Shown here piece after piece: positions 46,033 through 54,336 of a DNA stretch of 64,000 bases. Numbering within the stretch: position 1 is the first letter of the stretch; every line of letters begins with the position of its first letter. The notes below the pieces were generated by a model. It was not told the origin of the DNA. It did no database searches and worked only from the letters and a program-made list of their open reading frames with translations. The translations under genes and the position numbers were made by a program. The stretch lies in contig NZ_JAUTDO010000014.1 in assembly GCF_030646165.1 (NCBI RefSeq), positions 1 through 64,000 of the forward strand. The letters are read 5' to 3'. Origin of the DNA: Conexibacter sp. CPCC 206217. Its GTDB lineage: Bacteria > Actinomycetota > Thermoleophilia > Solirubrobacterales > Solirubrobacteraceae.

Positions 46033-47142
46033 CTACCGCCGTGCTCTCGTCCGCGCCGCCGGCACCGTGAGTCTCTTGACGAGCGTGTTCGCGCCCGGCG
46101 CTGTCACCGTTACCCGGTAACTGCCGCCGCTCAATCTCCCCGGCAGCGCGAATCTCACCGCGCCCGCTCTGCGCGCGACCGCTCTGAGGCGCCCGGCGCC
46201 GGTGCAGACGGTGCGCCGCGGTCTGCGTCGCTGCGTCGTGCAGCGCTCCAGCCGCGCCGTCACCGTGACAGGCGCGCTCGTGCTCAGCGTCAGCGTTCGC
46301 CCTCTCAGCCCCAGTCTCGACAGCACCGGCGCTGCCGGCTGCTGCGGCTGCGGCTGAACAGGAGGCGGCTGCACTGCCGGCGGCACCGGCGGGGTCTGCG
46401 GCAGCACCGGCGCCGGCGGCGGCGTCGCCTCCCAGTCGACCTGCAGCAGCACCTCGTAGCCGTCCATCCAGCCGACGTCGGTGTTGGAGTTGCCGTTCGT
46501 CAGCTCCGGGTGCAGGAACGACGCGGCCGGCGCGCTGAGGTCGAACGTGCCGTGCGTGCCGAAGTCGTGCACCGGCAGCGAACCCGGCCCGACGGCGCTG
46601 ACGACGACGATGTCGTTGTACTGGCCGCCGCGGCGGTTGGGATCGAGGCCCGTGCTGGCCGGCAGGTCCAGCGGCACGGTCGTGACCGCGTTCGGCGCCG
46701 GCGTGAAGATCGGCCCGCTGCTGCGATGCGTGCAGCAGAGCCCGCTGCCGGAGCTGATGATCGAGATCCGCAGCGGCGCGGGATTGGCGCCCGAGCGCAC
46801 GCGCGCGGCGGTCACTCTGCCGTCGCCGCCCGGCACGTAGGTCGAGGCCGTCGTCAGCGGCGCCGCGAACCACATGCACGACGTGACGTTCGTCGCCAGC
46901 AGCTGTATCCCGCCGCCGAAGCCCGGATACGGGCGCGCCTCGCAGCCGAACGGGAGGTTCGCTGTCTGGTCGAGTCTGCTGCCGAAGGTGACGGCGCCGG
47001 CGCCGCCTGTCGCCGGGCCAGCCAGACCGAGCGCAAGCGCGGCGAACGCGGCCGCGAGCACGAGTGCGCGTCGCATCAGCAGCCGCCCGCCTTCGCGAGC
47101 GGGAAGGTGCGGCGGCGCCGGTGGACGGGTGGACACGGGCAC
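46033..47142 (-). CDS. Secreted protein with C-terminal Ig-like domain
   Basis: 369 residues, not recognised. The GTG start is chosen because AAGGAGG lies six bases upstream; it gives a 22-residue Pro-rich lead before the hydrophobic signal (RRALVLAAAFAALALGLAGPA). A later ATG (47076) would give a shorter normal signal peptide. The middle is a beta-rich domain with six Cys, a Pro/Gln linker follows, and the end (LGLRGRTLTLSTSAPVTVTARLERC) is the Arg-rich Ig-like module also seen at the end of the 6535 gene. Exported, probably to the surface. Confidence 0.72.
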   Translation of the reverse strand: MPVSTRPPAPPHLPAREGGRLLMRRALVLAAAFAALALGLAGPATGGAGAVTFGSRLDQTANLPFGCEARPYPGFGGGIQLLATNVTSCMWFAAPLTTASTYVPGGDGRVTAARVRSGANPAPLRISIISSGSGLCCTHRSSGPIFTPAPNAVTTVPLDLPASTGLDPNRRGGQYNDIVVVSAVGPGSLPVHDFGTHGTFDLSAPAASFLHPELTNGNSNTDVGWMDGYEVLLQVDWEATPPPAPVLPQTPPVPPAVQPPPVQPQPQQPAAPVLSRLGLRGRTLTLSTSAPVTVTARLERCTTQRRRPRRTVCTGAGRLRAVARRAGAVRFALPGRLSGGSYRVTVTAPGANTLVKRLTVPAARTRARR

Positions 47143-47210
47143 TACACGCCTCCTTGCGGGCGGGATCTACGTGGAAACTGCGTAGGCGCTGCGGGTACTC
47201 TCAGGCGGCG

Positions 47211-48296
47211 ATGAGCGCGCGCACGGAAGCGATGGAGCAGCGGCTGGTGACCCTCGTCGGCGACGCCTACGGGTTCGCCGACCTGGACGAGTTCCGCCAC
47301 GGGATCCTGCCGCTGCTGCGCGAGGCGGTGCCGAACGACTACGCCGCCTACAACGAGGTCGACGACGACCCGGAGCGGATGATCGGGATCTCCGAGCCCG
47401 TGCTGCCGGCCGACCTGCCGGTGCGCTGGGCGCGACTGGCGCACCAGCATCCGGTGCTCGAATACGTGCGTCGCACACGCGACGGCCGGCCGCGCCGGAT
47501 ATCGGACTTCGTCGACCACGAGACGTTCCAGCGGACCGCGCTCTACCGCGAGATCTACCAGCCGATCGGGGTCGCGACGCAGGTCGCGTTCACGCTCCCG
47601 TCGCGCCCGCCGGTCGTCGTCGGGATCGCGCTCAGCCGCGGGCCGGAGGACTTCAGCGACGACGAGTGCACGCTGCTCTCGCAGGCCCGTCCGCACCTGA
47701 TCCAGGCGTACCGCACGATCGAGCTGTCGACCGCGCGGGCGGCGACGCTGGCGGCCCTGGAGCGGGGCCTCGACGCGCTCACGAACCCAGTGCTGGTGGT
47801 CGATTCCCACGGTCGCGTGAACTTCGCGACCGACGCCGCGCGGCTGCTGCTGGCCGACCGCCTCGACCTCGACGAGCAGTTCTCGCGCCTGCCGCAGCCG
47901 CTGATCGACGCGCTCGCCCGGCGCGGTGCGCGCAGCGGCGGGACGCCGCCGACGGAGCCGCTGCTGCTGGGCGCCGGCGAGACGGCGCTGACCGTCCGCG
48001 TGCTGCCCGGGCCCGACGGCGACGGCACCACGATCCTGCTGCTGGAACCGGGTACCGGCGGCATGAGCGCGACCGCGCTGCAGGGGCTCGGGCTGACGGC
48101 GCGCGAGGCCGAGGCGCTGCGCTGGATCGCGCTCGGCCGCTCCGGCCCGGAGGCCGCCACGCTGATGGGGATCTCGCCGCGCACGGTCGAGAAGCACCTC
48201 CAGCACGTGCACGCCAAGCTCGGCGTCGCGACCAGCTCGCAGGCCGCCGCGACCGCCTGGGCGGCGGTCGGCGTACGGCATCCGCGCGGCCGCTGA
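47211..48296 (+). CDS. LuxR-family regulator with GAF/PAS-like sensor
   Basis: 361 residues. The last ~55 (LTAREAEALRWIALGRSGPEAATLMGISPRTVEKHLQHVHAKLGV) are a canonical LuxR HTH. The first ~200 look like a GAF-like sensing domain (AVPNDYAAYNEV, ALYREIYQPIGVATQVAF, LSRGPEDFSDDECTLLSQARPHLIQAY) and a short PAS-like unit follows (LTNPVLVVDSHGRVNFAT). Cytoplasmic. It is divergent from the 46033 secreted gene, which may be a target. Confidence 0.85.
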   Translation: MSARTEAMEQRLVTLVGDAYGFADLDEFRHGILPLLREAVPNDYAAYNEVDDDPERMIGISEPVLPADLPVRWARLAHQHPVLEYVRRTRDGRPRRISDFVDHETFQRTALYREIYQPIGVATQVAFTLPSRPPVVVGIALSRGPEDFSDDECTLLSQARPHLIQAYRTIELSTARAATLAALERGLDALTNPVLVVDSHGRVNFATDAARLLLADRLDLDEQFSRLPQPLIDALARRGARSGGTPPTEPLLLGAGETALTVRVLPGPDGDGTTILLLEPGTGGMSATALQGLGLTAREAEALRWIALGRSGPEAATLMGISPRTVEKHLQHVHAKLGVATSSQAAATAWAAVGVRHPRGR

Positions 48297-48462
48297 AGGC
48301 ACACGCCGGGTCTCCTGCTGCGCGCTCACGAGGTTGAAGGGTCGCGCGTCTGAAGGGGTCCCACCAGAGGTCAGAAGTGGGTACGCGGTCGCCCGCCGCC
48401 GGGCCCGCGTGGCGATGCGGCCTGCTAATGATGGATCGACGCTGCGAAGGAGCGACGAAGGC

Positions 48463-49377
48463 GTGGATCACGGACAGGACCACGAGGGCGAGCAGGACCG
48501 GCGCGGTCAGCGGCCGGCGGGTGCGGGCGGGCGGGCGGACGCGGCGCACCGGACGGGCATGGGCGCGCGCGAGCTGCTGCCGTTGCGCGTCGCCTGCCTC
48601 ATCGGTCTCGCCGACTCGCTCGTCGCGCTGATGACGGCGCTGCTGTCGCGGCCGGATCCGGTCAGCGTCGTCTGCGGGATCGGCTTCGTCGCCGCCTGGA
48701 CGGCGGCGCTGGCGACCGCCTCCCGCTGGGCCGCGCCCGTCGCCGCGCGCGCATGGCTGCTGGTGCCGCTCGGCGTCGTCGCGCTCGTGCCGGCGCTGTT
48801 CGACGGCGGCTATCCCGGCAACCTCGCGACGCAGCCGATGTGGATCGTGCTCGTCGCGGCGGCGCTCGCCGGCTGGCGCGTGACGGTCGCGACCGGCGCC
48901 GCGCTCGCACTCGGCAAGCTCGCGGTCTTCGTCGTGACCGGCACCTCGCTGACCGGCCTGCTGCCCGGCGGCGGCGAGCCGGACGAAGCGACGACCGCGA
49001 CGCTCGCCCCGCTCGCAATCGCCCTGCTCGGCCTCGTCGGCGTGGCGGCACTGCGGCGGGTGCAGGCGGCGATGGGCGCGGCGACGGCAGCGGCGCCTGC
49101 GGCAATGGGACCGGCATCAGCGGCGGCGACCGCCCACCCGACACCGGCGGCCGCGGCGCGCACGGCGCCGGCCCCCGCGCCTACCCGCTCGCCACGGCTC
49201 AGCCCGGCCGAAGAGGCCGTCGTCGGCCTGCTCGCCGACGGGTTGACGCCGAAGCAGATCGCACACGTGCGCGGGACGTCGCTGGCGACGGTCCGCACGC
49301 AGATCAAGCGCGCGAAACGCACGACGCAGGCGCGCACGCTCGACGAACTGGTGGCGAGCGGATGGCGCCCGACCTGA
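48463..49377 (+). CDS. Membrane-anchored LuxR-type HTH protein 1
   Basis: 304 residues. After a short hydrophilic lead, four or five helices (LPLRVACLIGLADSLVALMTALL, VVCGIGFVAAWTAALATA, AWLLVPLGVVALVPALF, MWIVLVAAALAGWRVTVATGAALALGKLAVFVV, LAPLAIALLGLVGVAAL) precede an Ala/Pro linker and a C-terminal LuxR-like HTH (LSPAEEAVVGLLADGLTPKQIAHVRGTSLATVRTQIKRAKRTTQARTLDELV). GTG 48463 has AAGGAG upstream. Its end overlaps the next gene, of the same design, by 16 bases. The 48297-48462 stretch has no recognised gene. Confidence 0.72.
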   Translation: MDHGQDHEGEQDRRGQRPAGAGGRADAAHRTGMGARELLPLRVACLIGLADSLVALMTALLSRPDPVSVVCGIGFVAAWTAALATASRWAAPVAARAWLLVPLGVVALVPALFDGGYPGNLATQPMWIVLVAAALAGWRVTVATGAALALGKLAVFVVTGTSLTGLLPGGGEPDEATTATLAPLAIALLGLVGVAALRRVQAAMGAATAAAPAAMGPASAAATAHPTPAAAARTAPAPAPTRSPRLSPAEEAVVGLLADGLTPKQIAHVRGTSLATVRTQIKRAKRTTQARTLDELVASGWRPT

Positions 49378-50372
49378 GGCGCACCAACCACTCGCGCGCG
49401 CTGCCGGCCGGGTTCGGCCGCGGTCCGAGCGATGCCGTGGAGGCCGCGGGCGACACAGCGGCGGATCCGCGCCCGGCCGATGCCGCCGCACCGGATCCGC
49501 GGCGGGTCGGCGGCGCCGTCCCCGAGCCGCGCCTGGCCGCCGCCGACAGCGTGCGCTTCGCCGCGTTCGAGGCCGGGCTGCTCGGCGTCGCGGCGGCGAC
49601 CGTCTACGCGCTGACGCTCGTGCTGCTGCGGGCAAGCGGCGCGGCGGCGGTGTTCGGCGCCGGCTGCTGCGCGCTGCTGCTGATCGCGCTCGCGGTCGCC
49701 GCGCGCGATCCCGCGGTCGCGTTCGTGACGCTGCAGCGCCGCCCGATCGTCGTGCCGGCGCTCGGCGCAATCGCGGGGCTCTCACTCGCCGCGCTCGGTC
49801 CCGACAACCGCCTGCTGTTCCTGCCGATCCTGCTGCTCCTCGCCGCGCTCGGCATGACCGCCAGCCCGCGTCGCGCGCTCGCCGCGAGCGCGCTCGCGAC
49901 CGCCGGCCTGCTCATGCCGCTGCTCGCCGATCCCGACGCGATCAGCGACCGCCGGCTGCTGGTCCTGACCGCCGCGGGTCTGCTCGCGATCCCACCCCTG
50001 CTGGCCGCCCTCGTCGCCCGCGCCGGACGAGCGACGACACGAGACGAGCCGGTCCCACCGAACACCGCAGGTTCGATGTCGTCTGACGACATCGAACCTG
50101 TCCTCTTCCTCGCGGACGCGCCGCCGAGACCGGCCGCGACCGACGGGTCGCCGCTGACTCCGCGCCAACTCGAAGCGGTCGCGCTGACGGCGGCGGGGCT
50201 GCGGCATGCGGAGATCGCGGAGCGGCTGGGGGTGTCGATCCACCAGGTGCGGCGGTTGCTGCGGCAGGGGCGCGAGCGCGTTGACGCGAGCACCACACGC
50301 GAGCTGGTCGCGTGGGCGATGATGCGGGGGATCGTCGGTCCTGAGACCGAAGCGAGACCCTCGGACGACTGA
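49362..50372 (+). CDS. Membrane-anchored LuxR-type HTH protein 2
   Basis: 336 residues with the same plan as the previous gene: about six helices in the middle (AGLLGVAAATVYALTLVLL, AGCCALLLIALAVAA, VVPALGAIAGLSLAAL, LLFLPILLLLAALGM, LAASALATAGLLMPLL, LLVLTAAGLLAIPPLLAALVA), a linker, and a C-terminal HTH (LTPRQLEAVALTAAGLRHAEIAERLGVSIHQVRRLLRQGRERV). The linker contains the 33-base palindrome at 50068-50100. Probably works as a pair with the 48463 protein. Confidence 0.75.
   Translation: MAPDLRRTNHSRALPAGFGRGPSDAVEAAGDTAADPRPADAAAPDPRRVGGAVPEPRLAAADSVRFAAFEAGLLGVAAATVYALTLVLLRASGAAAVFGAGCCALLLIALAVAARDPAVAFVTLQRRPIVVPALGAIAGLSLAALGPDNRLLFLPILLLLAALGMTASPRRALAASALATAGLLMPLLADPDAISDRRLLVLTAAGLLAIPPLLAALVARAGRATTRDEPVPPNTAGSMSSDDIEPVLFLADAPPRPAATDGSPLTPRQLEAVALTAAGLRHAEIAERLGVSIHQVRRLLRQGRERVDASTTRELVAWAMMRGIVGPETEARPSDD
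50068..50100. repeat. 33-base perfect palindrome inside a coding region
   Basis: Two 16-base arms (left CAGGTTCGATGTCGTC) around a single T. It keeps the frame open, encoding SMSSDDIEP between membrane and HTH domains. As RNA it could form a 15-bp stem with a 3-base loop. Confidence 0.85.
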
Positions 50373-50441
50373 CGCGGGGGTCCAGATCCACTTTGATGTG
50401 CGCCGATGCACGCACGGACACCGAATCGGAGGAGGCACTCC

Positions 50442-50801
50442 ATGCGTTTCAAGTCGACACTGCTCGCGGTCAGCGCGGTCGGCGCAATCGCATTTGCAGG
50501 TTGCGGCGGCGACTCGGCCGAGGACACGGTCAACACGCTGAGACAGCAGGGCCAGGCGCTGCAGGAGAAGGGCAGAGCGCTGCAGCAGAAGGCGAGAGAC
50601 CTCGCGCAGCAGGTCAGAGACGGCAGGATCACCGCCGAGGAGATGCAGAGACAGCTCCAGGACGGCGCGAACGAGATCCAGAGAGACGCGACCGACGCCG
50701 CCGGCGACGCGATCGACAACCTGCAGGACTCGGACCTCCCCGACGACGCGAAGCAGCAGCTCGAGGATGCGAAGAAGCAGCTGGAGGAAGCGACCAGATA
50801 G
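50442..50801 (+). CDS. Gln/Asp-rich lipoprotein
   Basis: 119 residues. Signal MRFKSTLLAVSAVGAIAFAG ends at a lipobox Cys (FAGC, residue 21), so it is lipid-anchored outside the membrane. The rest is a single long coiled-coil-like helix with heptads rich in Gln, Lys, Arg, Glu and Asp (TVNTLRQQGQALQEKGRALQ...), and no globular domain. ATG 50442 follows GGAGGA. No family is recognised. Confidence 0.8.
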   Translation: MRFKSTLLAVSAVGAIAFAGCGGDSAEDTVNTLRQQGQALQEKGRALQQKARDLAQQVRDGRITAEEMQRQLQDGANEIQRDATDAAGDAIDNLQDSDLPDDAKQQLEDAKKQLEEATR

Positions 50802-50896
50802 GTCGCCTCACGGTGCACGGGCCGCGCGTCGGGGCGCGGCCCGGCGCTCGGTGCGACCGCGACGGGCCGCGCTCCGCGCAGCCCGGCCCCGCGCTC

Positions 50897-52504
50897 CTAG
50901 CGCCGCGGTCCGCCCGGGATCTCGTCGCGCAGCGCTCTGAGCCCGGCGGACGCCGGACCGTTCACGGCCGGCAGGCCACCGGCCGACGCCGACGCCGACG
51001 CCGCCCGCGCCCCGCTCCGCCCCGCGCGCGCCGCCTTCGCCGCCGCGCCCGCCCAGTTCGGCGTCGTCGGCGTCTCGCGCAACAGCGTCGGCCACGTCGC
51101 CTCGTCGAGCACGCCCGTCGCAGGCAGCCCCTTCGACGTCTGGTAGGCGCGCACGGCGGACGCGGTGCCGGGGCCGTAGTCGCCGTCGACTCTGATCGAG
51201 GCGCCGGCGCCGGCGAGGTGCTGCTGCGCCCACACGACGAGGTCGCCCTTCGAACCGGTCTTCGAGCCGTTCGCACGCAGCGTCGGATAGCGCGGCGCGT
51301 CGAGCACCTCGACCGGGTCTATGTCCGCGCCGACCGCGCCCCAGTCCGACGTCGAGGCGAAATCCCACACCCACCAGCTGACGCCGGTCGCGCCGTAGCC
51401 GGCCGACAGCTGCCGGAAGCGCCGCACGTCGGCGGCGGCGGTGCCGTCGTAGGTCTGCCCGAGCGGGTAGATCGGCTGCTGGTAGACGGTGTTGTACTGG
51501 TAGGTGATCTGCAGGCTGGTGTCGACCGACGTGCCTATCGTCTTCCAGTAGACCTGCGGCAGGTTGAACGTCGCACCGCCCGGCGCCATGAAGACGGAGT
51601 AGGGGAAGCCCGGGTGGTAGTGGACGTAGGGGAAGCTCGTCAGCGCGATCGGGAAGTCGTCGCCGACGGCGGCGCGCAGCGCTCTCGTGTAGCGCTGCGC
51701 CTGCGCGTACTTGCCCTCGTAGGCGGTCTCGGCGTCGATCACGAAGCAGTCGGCGCCGGCCTCCTTCGCGGCCGCGCCCGCGCGCGCCTCGCCGAGCGGG
51801 TCTCTGCCGTAGACGAACTGCCAGCCGCAGACGTTCAGCCCCGTCGCCTTCAACGCCGCGACGGCGCTGGAGGAGAACTGCGCCCACGGATCGTCGCCGT
51901 CGGCGCTCTTGACGAAGATCGTCCGCACGCCCGCCGCGGCCGCTCTCGCGGCGATCGCCTCGGGGTTGCCGCCGGCGGCTCTTCTGAGGTACCAGATCCA
52001 CATCCCGCTGCCGTCGAAGACGCTTCTGCCGGGGCGCGGCGCGATCGCCGGCGGCGACGTCGGCGCCGGTCTGGTGACCTTGGCCGGCGGCTTGCGGACC
52101 GTGATGCGCTTCGCGTTGGAGTAGCGCGGTCCGGGCACGACGACGCGGATCAGGCCGCTGACAGCGTCTCTCGGCACGCTCACGAGCAGCCGCGTCTTCG
52201 TGCGCAGACGACCACCGACGCGGCGCTTGCCGGCCTTGCCGGCGGCGCTGCGGACCGGGAACTCGACTCTCGCGCGCGTCGTCATCCCGCCGGCGCCGAC
52301 GAGCATCTTGCCGCCGCGCACGACGATCGAGTGCGACTCGGCGCACGGGTACGGCGTCGAGGAGCAGCGCGTGAAGACGAGTCTCAGCTTCGGCGGCTTC
52401 TTCGCTCTTGCCTGCGCGCTCGCGCCGGCGGTCGCGAAGACGGCGCCCAGCAGCGTGAGCGCGGCGACGAGCAGCAGGAGCAGATGTCGGGGGGCGGCGG
52501 TCAT
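50897..52504 (-). CDS. Exported glycoside-hydrolase-like protein with peptidoglycan-binding domain
   Basis: 535 residues. Signal MTAAPRHLLLLLVAALTLLGAVFATAGASA, then an N-terminal beta domain with paired Cys (CSSTPYPC), a Pro-rich linker, and from about residue 165 an alpha/beta-barrel-like domain (GMWIWYLRRAAGGNP..., GVRTIFVKSADGDDPW, FVIDAETAYEGKY, IALTSFPYVHYHPGFPY, YGATGVSWWVWDFA) reminiscent of glycoside hydrolase or DUF1906-type barrels. Residues about 430-490 are a PG_binding_1 domain (VVWAQQHLAGAGASIRVDGDYGPGTASAVRAYQ). Likely acts on cell wall. Catalytic residues not certain. Confidence 0.8.
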   Translation of the reverse strand: MTAAPRHLLLLLVAALTLLGAVFATAGASAQARAKKPPKLRLVFTRCSSTPYPCAESHSIVVRGGKMLVGAGGMTTRARVEFPVRSAAGKAGKRRVGGRLRTKTRLLVSVPRDAVSGLIRVVVPGPRYSNAKRITVRKPPAKVTRPAPTSPPAIAPRPGRSVFDGSGMWIWYLRRAAGGNPEAIAARAAAAGVRTIFVKSADGDDPWAQFSSSAVAALKATGLNVCGWQFVYGRDPLGEARAGAAAKEAGADCFVIDAETAYEGKYAQAQRYTRALRAAVGDDFPIALTSFPYVHYHPGFPYSVFMAPGGATFNLPQVYWKTIGTSVDTSLQITYQYNTVYQQPIYPLGQTYDGTAAADVRRFRQLSAGYGATGVSWWVWDFASTSDWGAVGADIDPVEVLDAPRYPTLRANGSKTGSKGDLVVWAQQHLAGAGASIRVDGDYGPGTASAVRAYQTSKGLPATGVLDEATWPTLLRETPTTPNWAGAAAKAARAGRSGARAASASASAGGLPAVNGPASAGLRALRDEIPGGPRR

Positions 52505-52594
52505 GACAACGGTACGGTCGGGCGGCGGCCGTCAGGCAGCTTAGGCGCCCGACCCGCGTGGATCTGGGCGCTCCGTTGCAAGCCATCAACACGG

Positions 52595-53218
52595 CTATGC
52601 GGCGTGCGTTGCGGTGGGTGCCGCAGAGGGGTGGCGCGCTGACCGGCTCGGCGCCCGTCGACCGCCCCCGCGCGCCAACCGCTCGCGGAACGTCTGCGTG
52701 TGCGCGCGGTCGGGGCGCAGCACGACGATCTCCCCGGGCGCGTTGGCGAGCAGCCAGGCGGTCTCCTCGGGCGTGAAGCCGTCGCCGCCGCTGGCCGTCT
52801 CGGCGGCGAGCACGATCCGGTCGTAGCGCTCGTGCGCGAGCATCTCGCGCAGCGCGTGACGCGAGTCGCGCCCCTTCTCGATGCGCGTGTCGACCGCCAC
52901 CCCGTAGTGCCGCGCGCGCTGCTCGACCGCGTCCAGCAGCGCCAGCGCGACGGCGCTCTGGCGCGGCAGCGGGCAGTCGAGCGCGAGGTGCAGCGGGACC
53001 TCGGCGAGGTAGACCGGCACGAGCGTCGCGTGCTCGGCTCTCGCCAGCCGCAGCGCCGCCTCCAGCGCCGGCATCGACAGCTCCTTGCCGAGGAATGGGA
53101 ACAGCACCCGCCTGCCGCCCAGATCCGGCACGGCGCGCTGGATGCGGTGGCCGCGGATCGCCCACGCGGCAGCCGCCGCGAGCATCAGCGGGACGACGGT
53201 GACGAGCACGTCGGTCAT
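52595..53218 (-). CDS. Universal-stress-protein-like protein with N-terminal membrane helix
   Basis: 207 residues. One hydrophobic N-terminal helix (VLVTVVPLMLAAAAAWAI), then a UspA-like alpha/beta domain (GRRVLFPFLGKELSMPALEAALRLARAEHATLVPVYLAEVP, HERYDRIVLAAETAS, GEIVVLRP). The start overlaps the end of the KdpD-like gene by four bases, so it is the last gene of the kdp operon. A nucleotide-binding regulator of the Kdp sensor is a reasonable guess. Confidence 0.75.
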   Translation of the reverse strand: MTDVLVTVVPLMLAAAAAWAIRGHRIQRAVPDLGGRRVLFPFLGKELSMPALEAALRLARAEHATLVPVYLAEVPLHLALDCPLPRQSAVALALLDAVEQRARHYGVAVDTRIEKGRDSRHALREMLAHERYDRIVLAAETASGGDGFTPEETAWLLANAPGEIVVLRPDRAHTQTFRERLARGGGRRAPSRSARHPSAAPTATHAA

Positions 53219-54336
53219 CCCTCCCGCCTCGTCCGATCCGCGACGATCCGCACGTCGATGCCCGGCAGCGCGGCCAGCAGCCGGCTCGGCAGCGACGGGC
53301 GCAGCAGGCGCTGCAGCGCGTTGCGATGGCTCGGCTCACCGATCAGCACGTAGGTCGTGCCGCGCTCGCGCGCGACGCGCCGGACGGTCGCGACGAGGTC
53401 GTCGCCCTGCTCGATCAGCAGGTGCGCGCCGAGCACGACCGCGAGACGGCGCAGCGCCTCGAGCTGCGCCGTCTCGCCGTCGCTCAGCTCGCGCGGCGGC
53501 TGCAGCCACAGCAGGTCGAGGTCGGTTCCGAGCCGCTGCGCCGAGCGCCACGCGCGCCGCACGACGCGCTGCGACGACGGCGTCGGCTCGACCAGCGCCA
53601 GCAGTCGCTCGCCGATCGCGGCCGGCGCCGCGTCGAGGAAGACGCGCTCCCCGTCGACCCGCCGCGCAGGCGCCGACGACGGCCCGAGGACGCGCCGGGC
53701 CTCGACCTCCTCGGCGACCTGTCGCAGCGCGACCTCGCGCAGCGCCGACAGGTTCTCCAGCGTGAAGAAGTTGTTCAGCGCCGACTCGACGCGCGCCGCC
53801 GGATAGACCTTGCCGGCCCGCAGCCGTTCGATCAGCGCCTCCGGCGTCAGGTCGATCAGGACCAGTTCGTCGGCGTCGCCGAGCACCTCGTCGGGCACCG
53901 TCTCGCGCACGCGCGTCGTCGTCAGCTCCGCGACCTGGTCGTTGAGCGACTCGAGGTGCTGCACGTTGACGGTCGAATAGACGTCGATTCCGGCGTGGAG
54001 CACGTCGGCGACGTCTCTGTAGCGCTTGTCGTGCTCCAGCCCCGGCGCGTTGGTGTGCGCGAGCTCGTCGATCAGGCACAGCTCCGGGGCGCGCGCGATG
54101 ATCGCCGACAGGTCCATCTCCTCCAGCAGCGCGCCGCGGTGCTCGACGCGCCGCCGCGGCACGACCTCGAGCCCGGCGGCCTGCGCGGTCGTCTCCGCGC
54201 GGCCATGGGGCTCGAGGTAGCCGATCGCGACGTCGCGACCGTTCTCGGCCTCGGCCTGCCCCTCCTGCAGCATCCGGTACGTCTTGCCGACGCCCGCCGC
54301 CATCCCGAGGAAGACCTTCAGCCGGCCGGGCATCAC
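53215..54336 (-). CDS. KdpD N-terminal sensor protein without kinase
   Basis: 373 residues: the KdpD sensor domain (about 1-210) with Walker [13 protein letters not shown], Walker B-like [14 protein letters not shown] and the [16 protein letters not shown] motif, followed by a USP domain (about 225-370, [39 protein letters not shown]). Full KdpD (about 900 aa) continues with four helices, GAF and histidine kinase; none is here. The protein ends naturally at a stop with the next gene overlapping, so it is not a chance frameshift. A separate kinase lies at 62927-64000. Probably a K+/nucleotide sensor. Confidence 0.9.
   Translation of the reverse strand: MMPGRLKVFLGMAAGVGKTYRMLQEGQAEAENGRDVAIGYLEPHGRAETTAQAAGLEVVPRRRVEHRGALLEEMDLSAIIARAPELCLIDELAHTNAPGLEHDKRYRDVADVLHAGIDVYSTVNVQHLESLNDQVAELTTTRVRETVPDEVLGDADELVLIDLTPEALIERLRAGKVYPAARVESALNNFFTLENLSALREVALRQVAEEVEARRVLGPSSAPARRVDGERVFLDAAPAAIGERLLALVEPTPSSQRVVRRAWRSAQRLGTDLDLLWLQPPRELSDGETAQLEALRRLAVVLGAHLLIEQGDDLVATVRRVARERGTTYVLIGEPSHRNALQRLLRPSLPSRLLAALPGIDVRIVADRTRREG

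Noticed and set aside
45915-46070. Small plus-strand ORF of about 51 codons after the permease
   Set aside because: Contains the hairpin terminator, has no ribosome site and no protein-like pattern.
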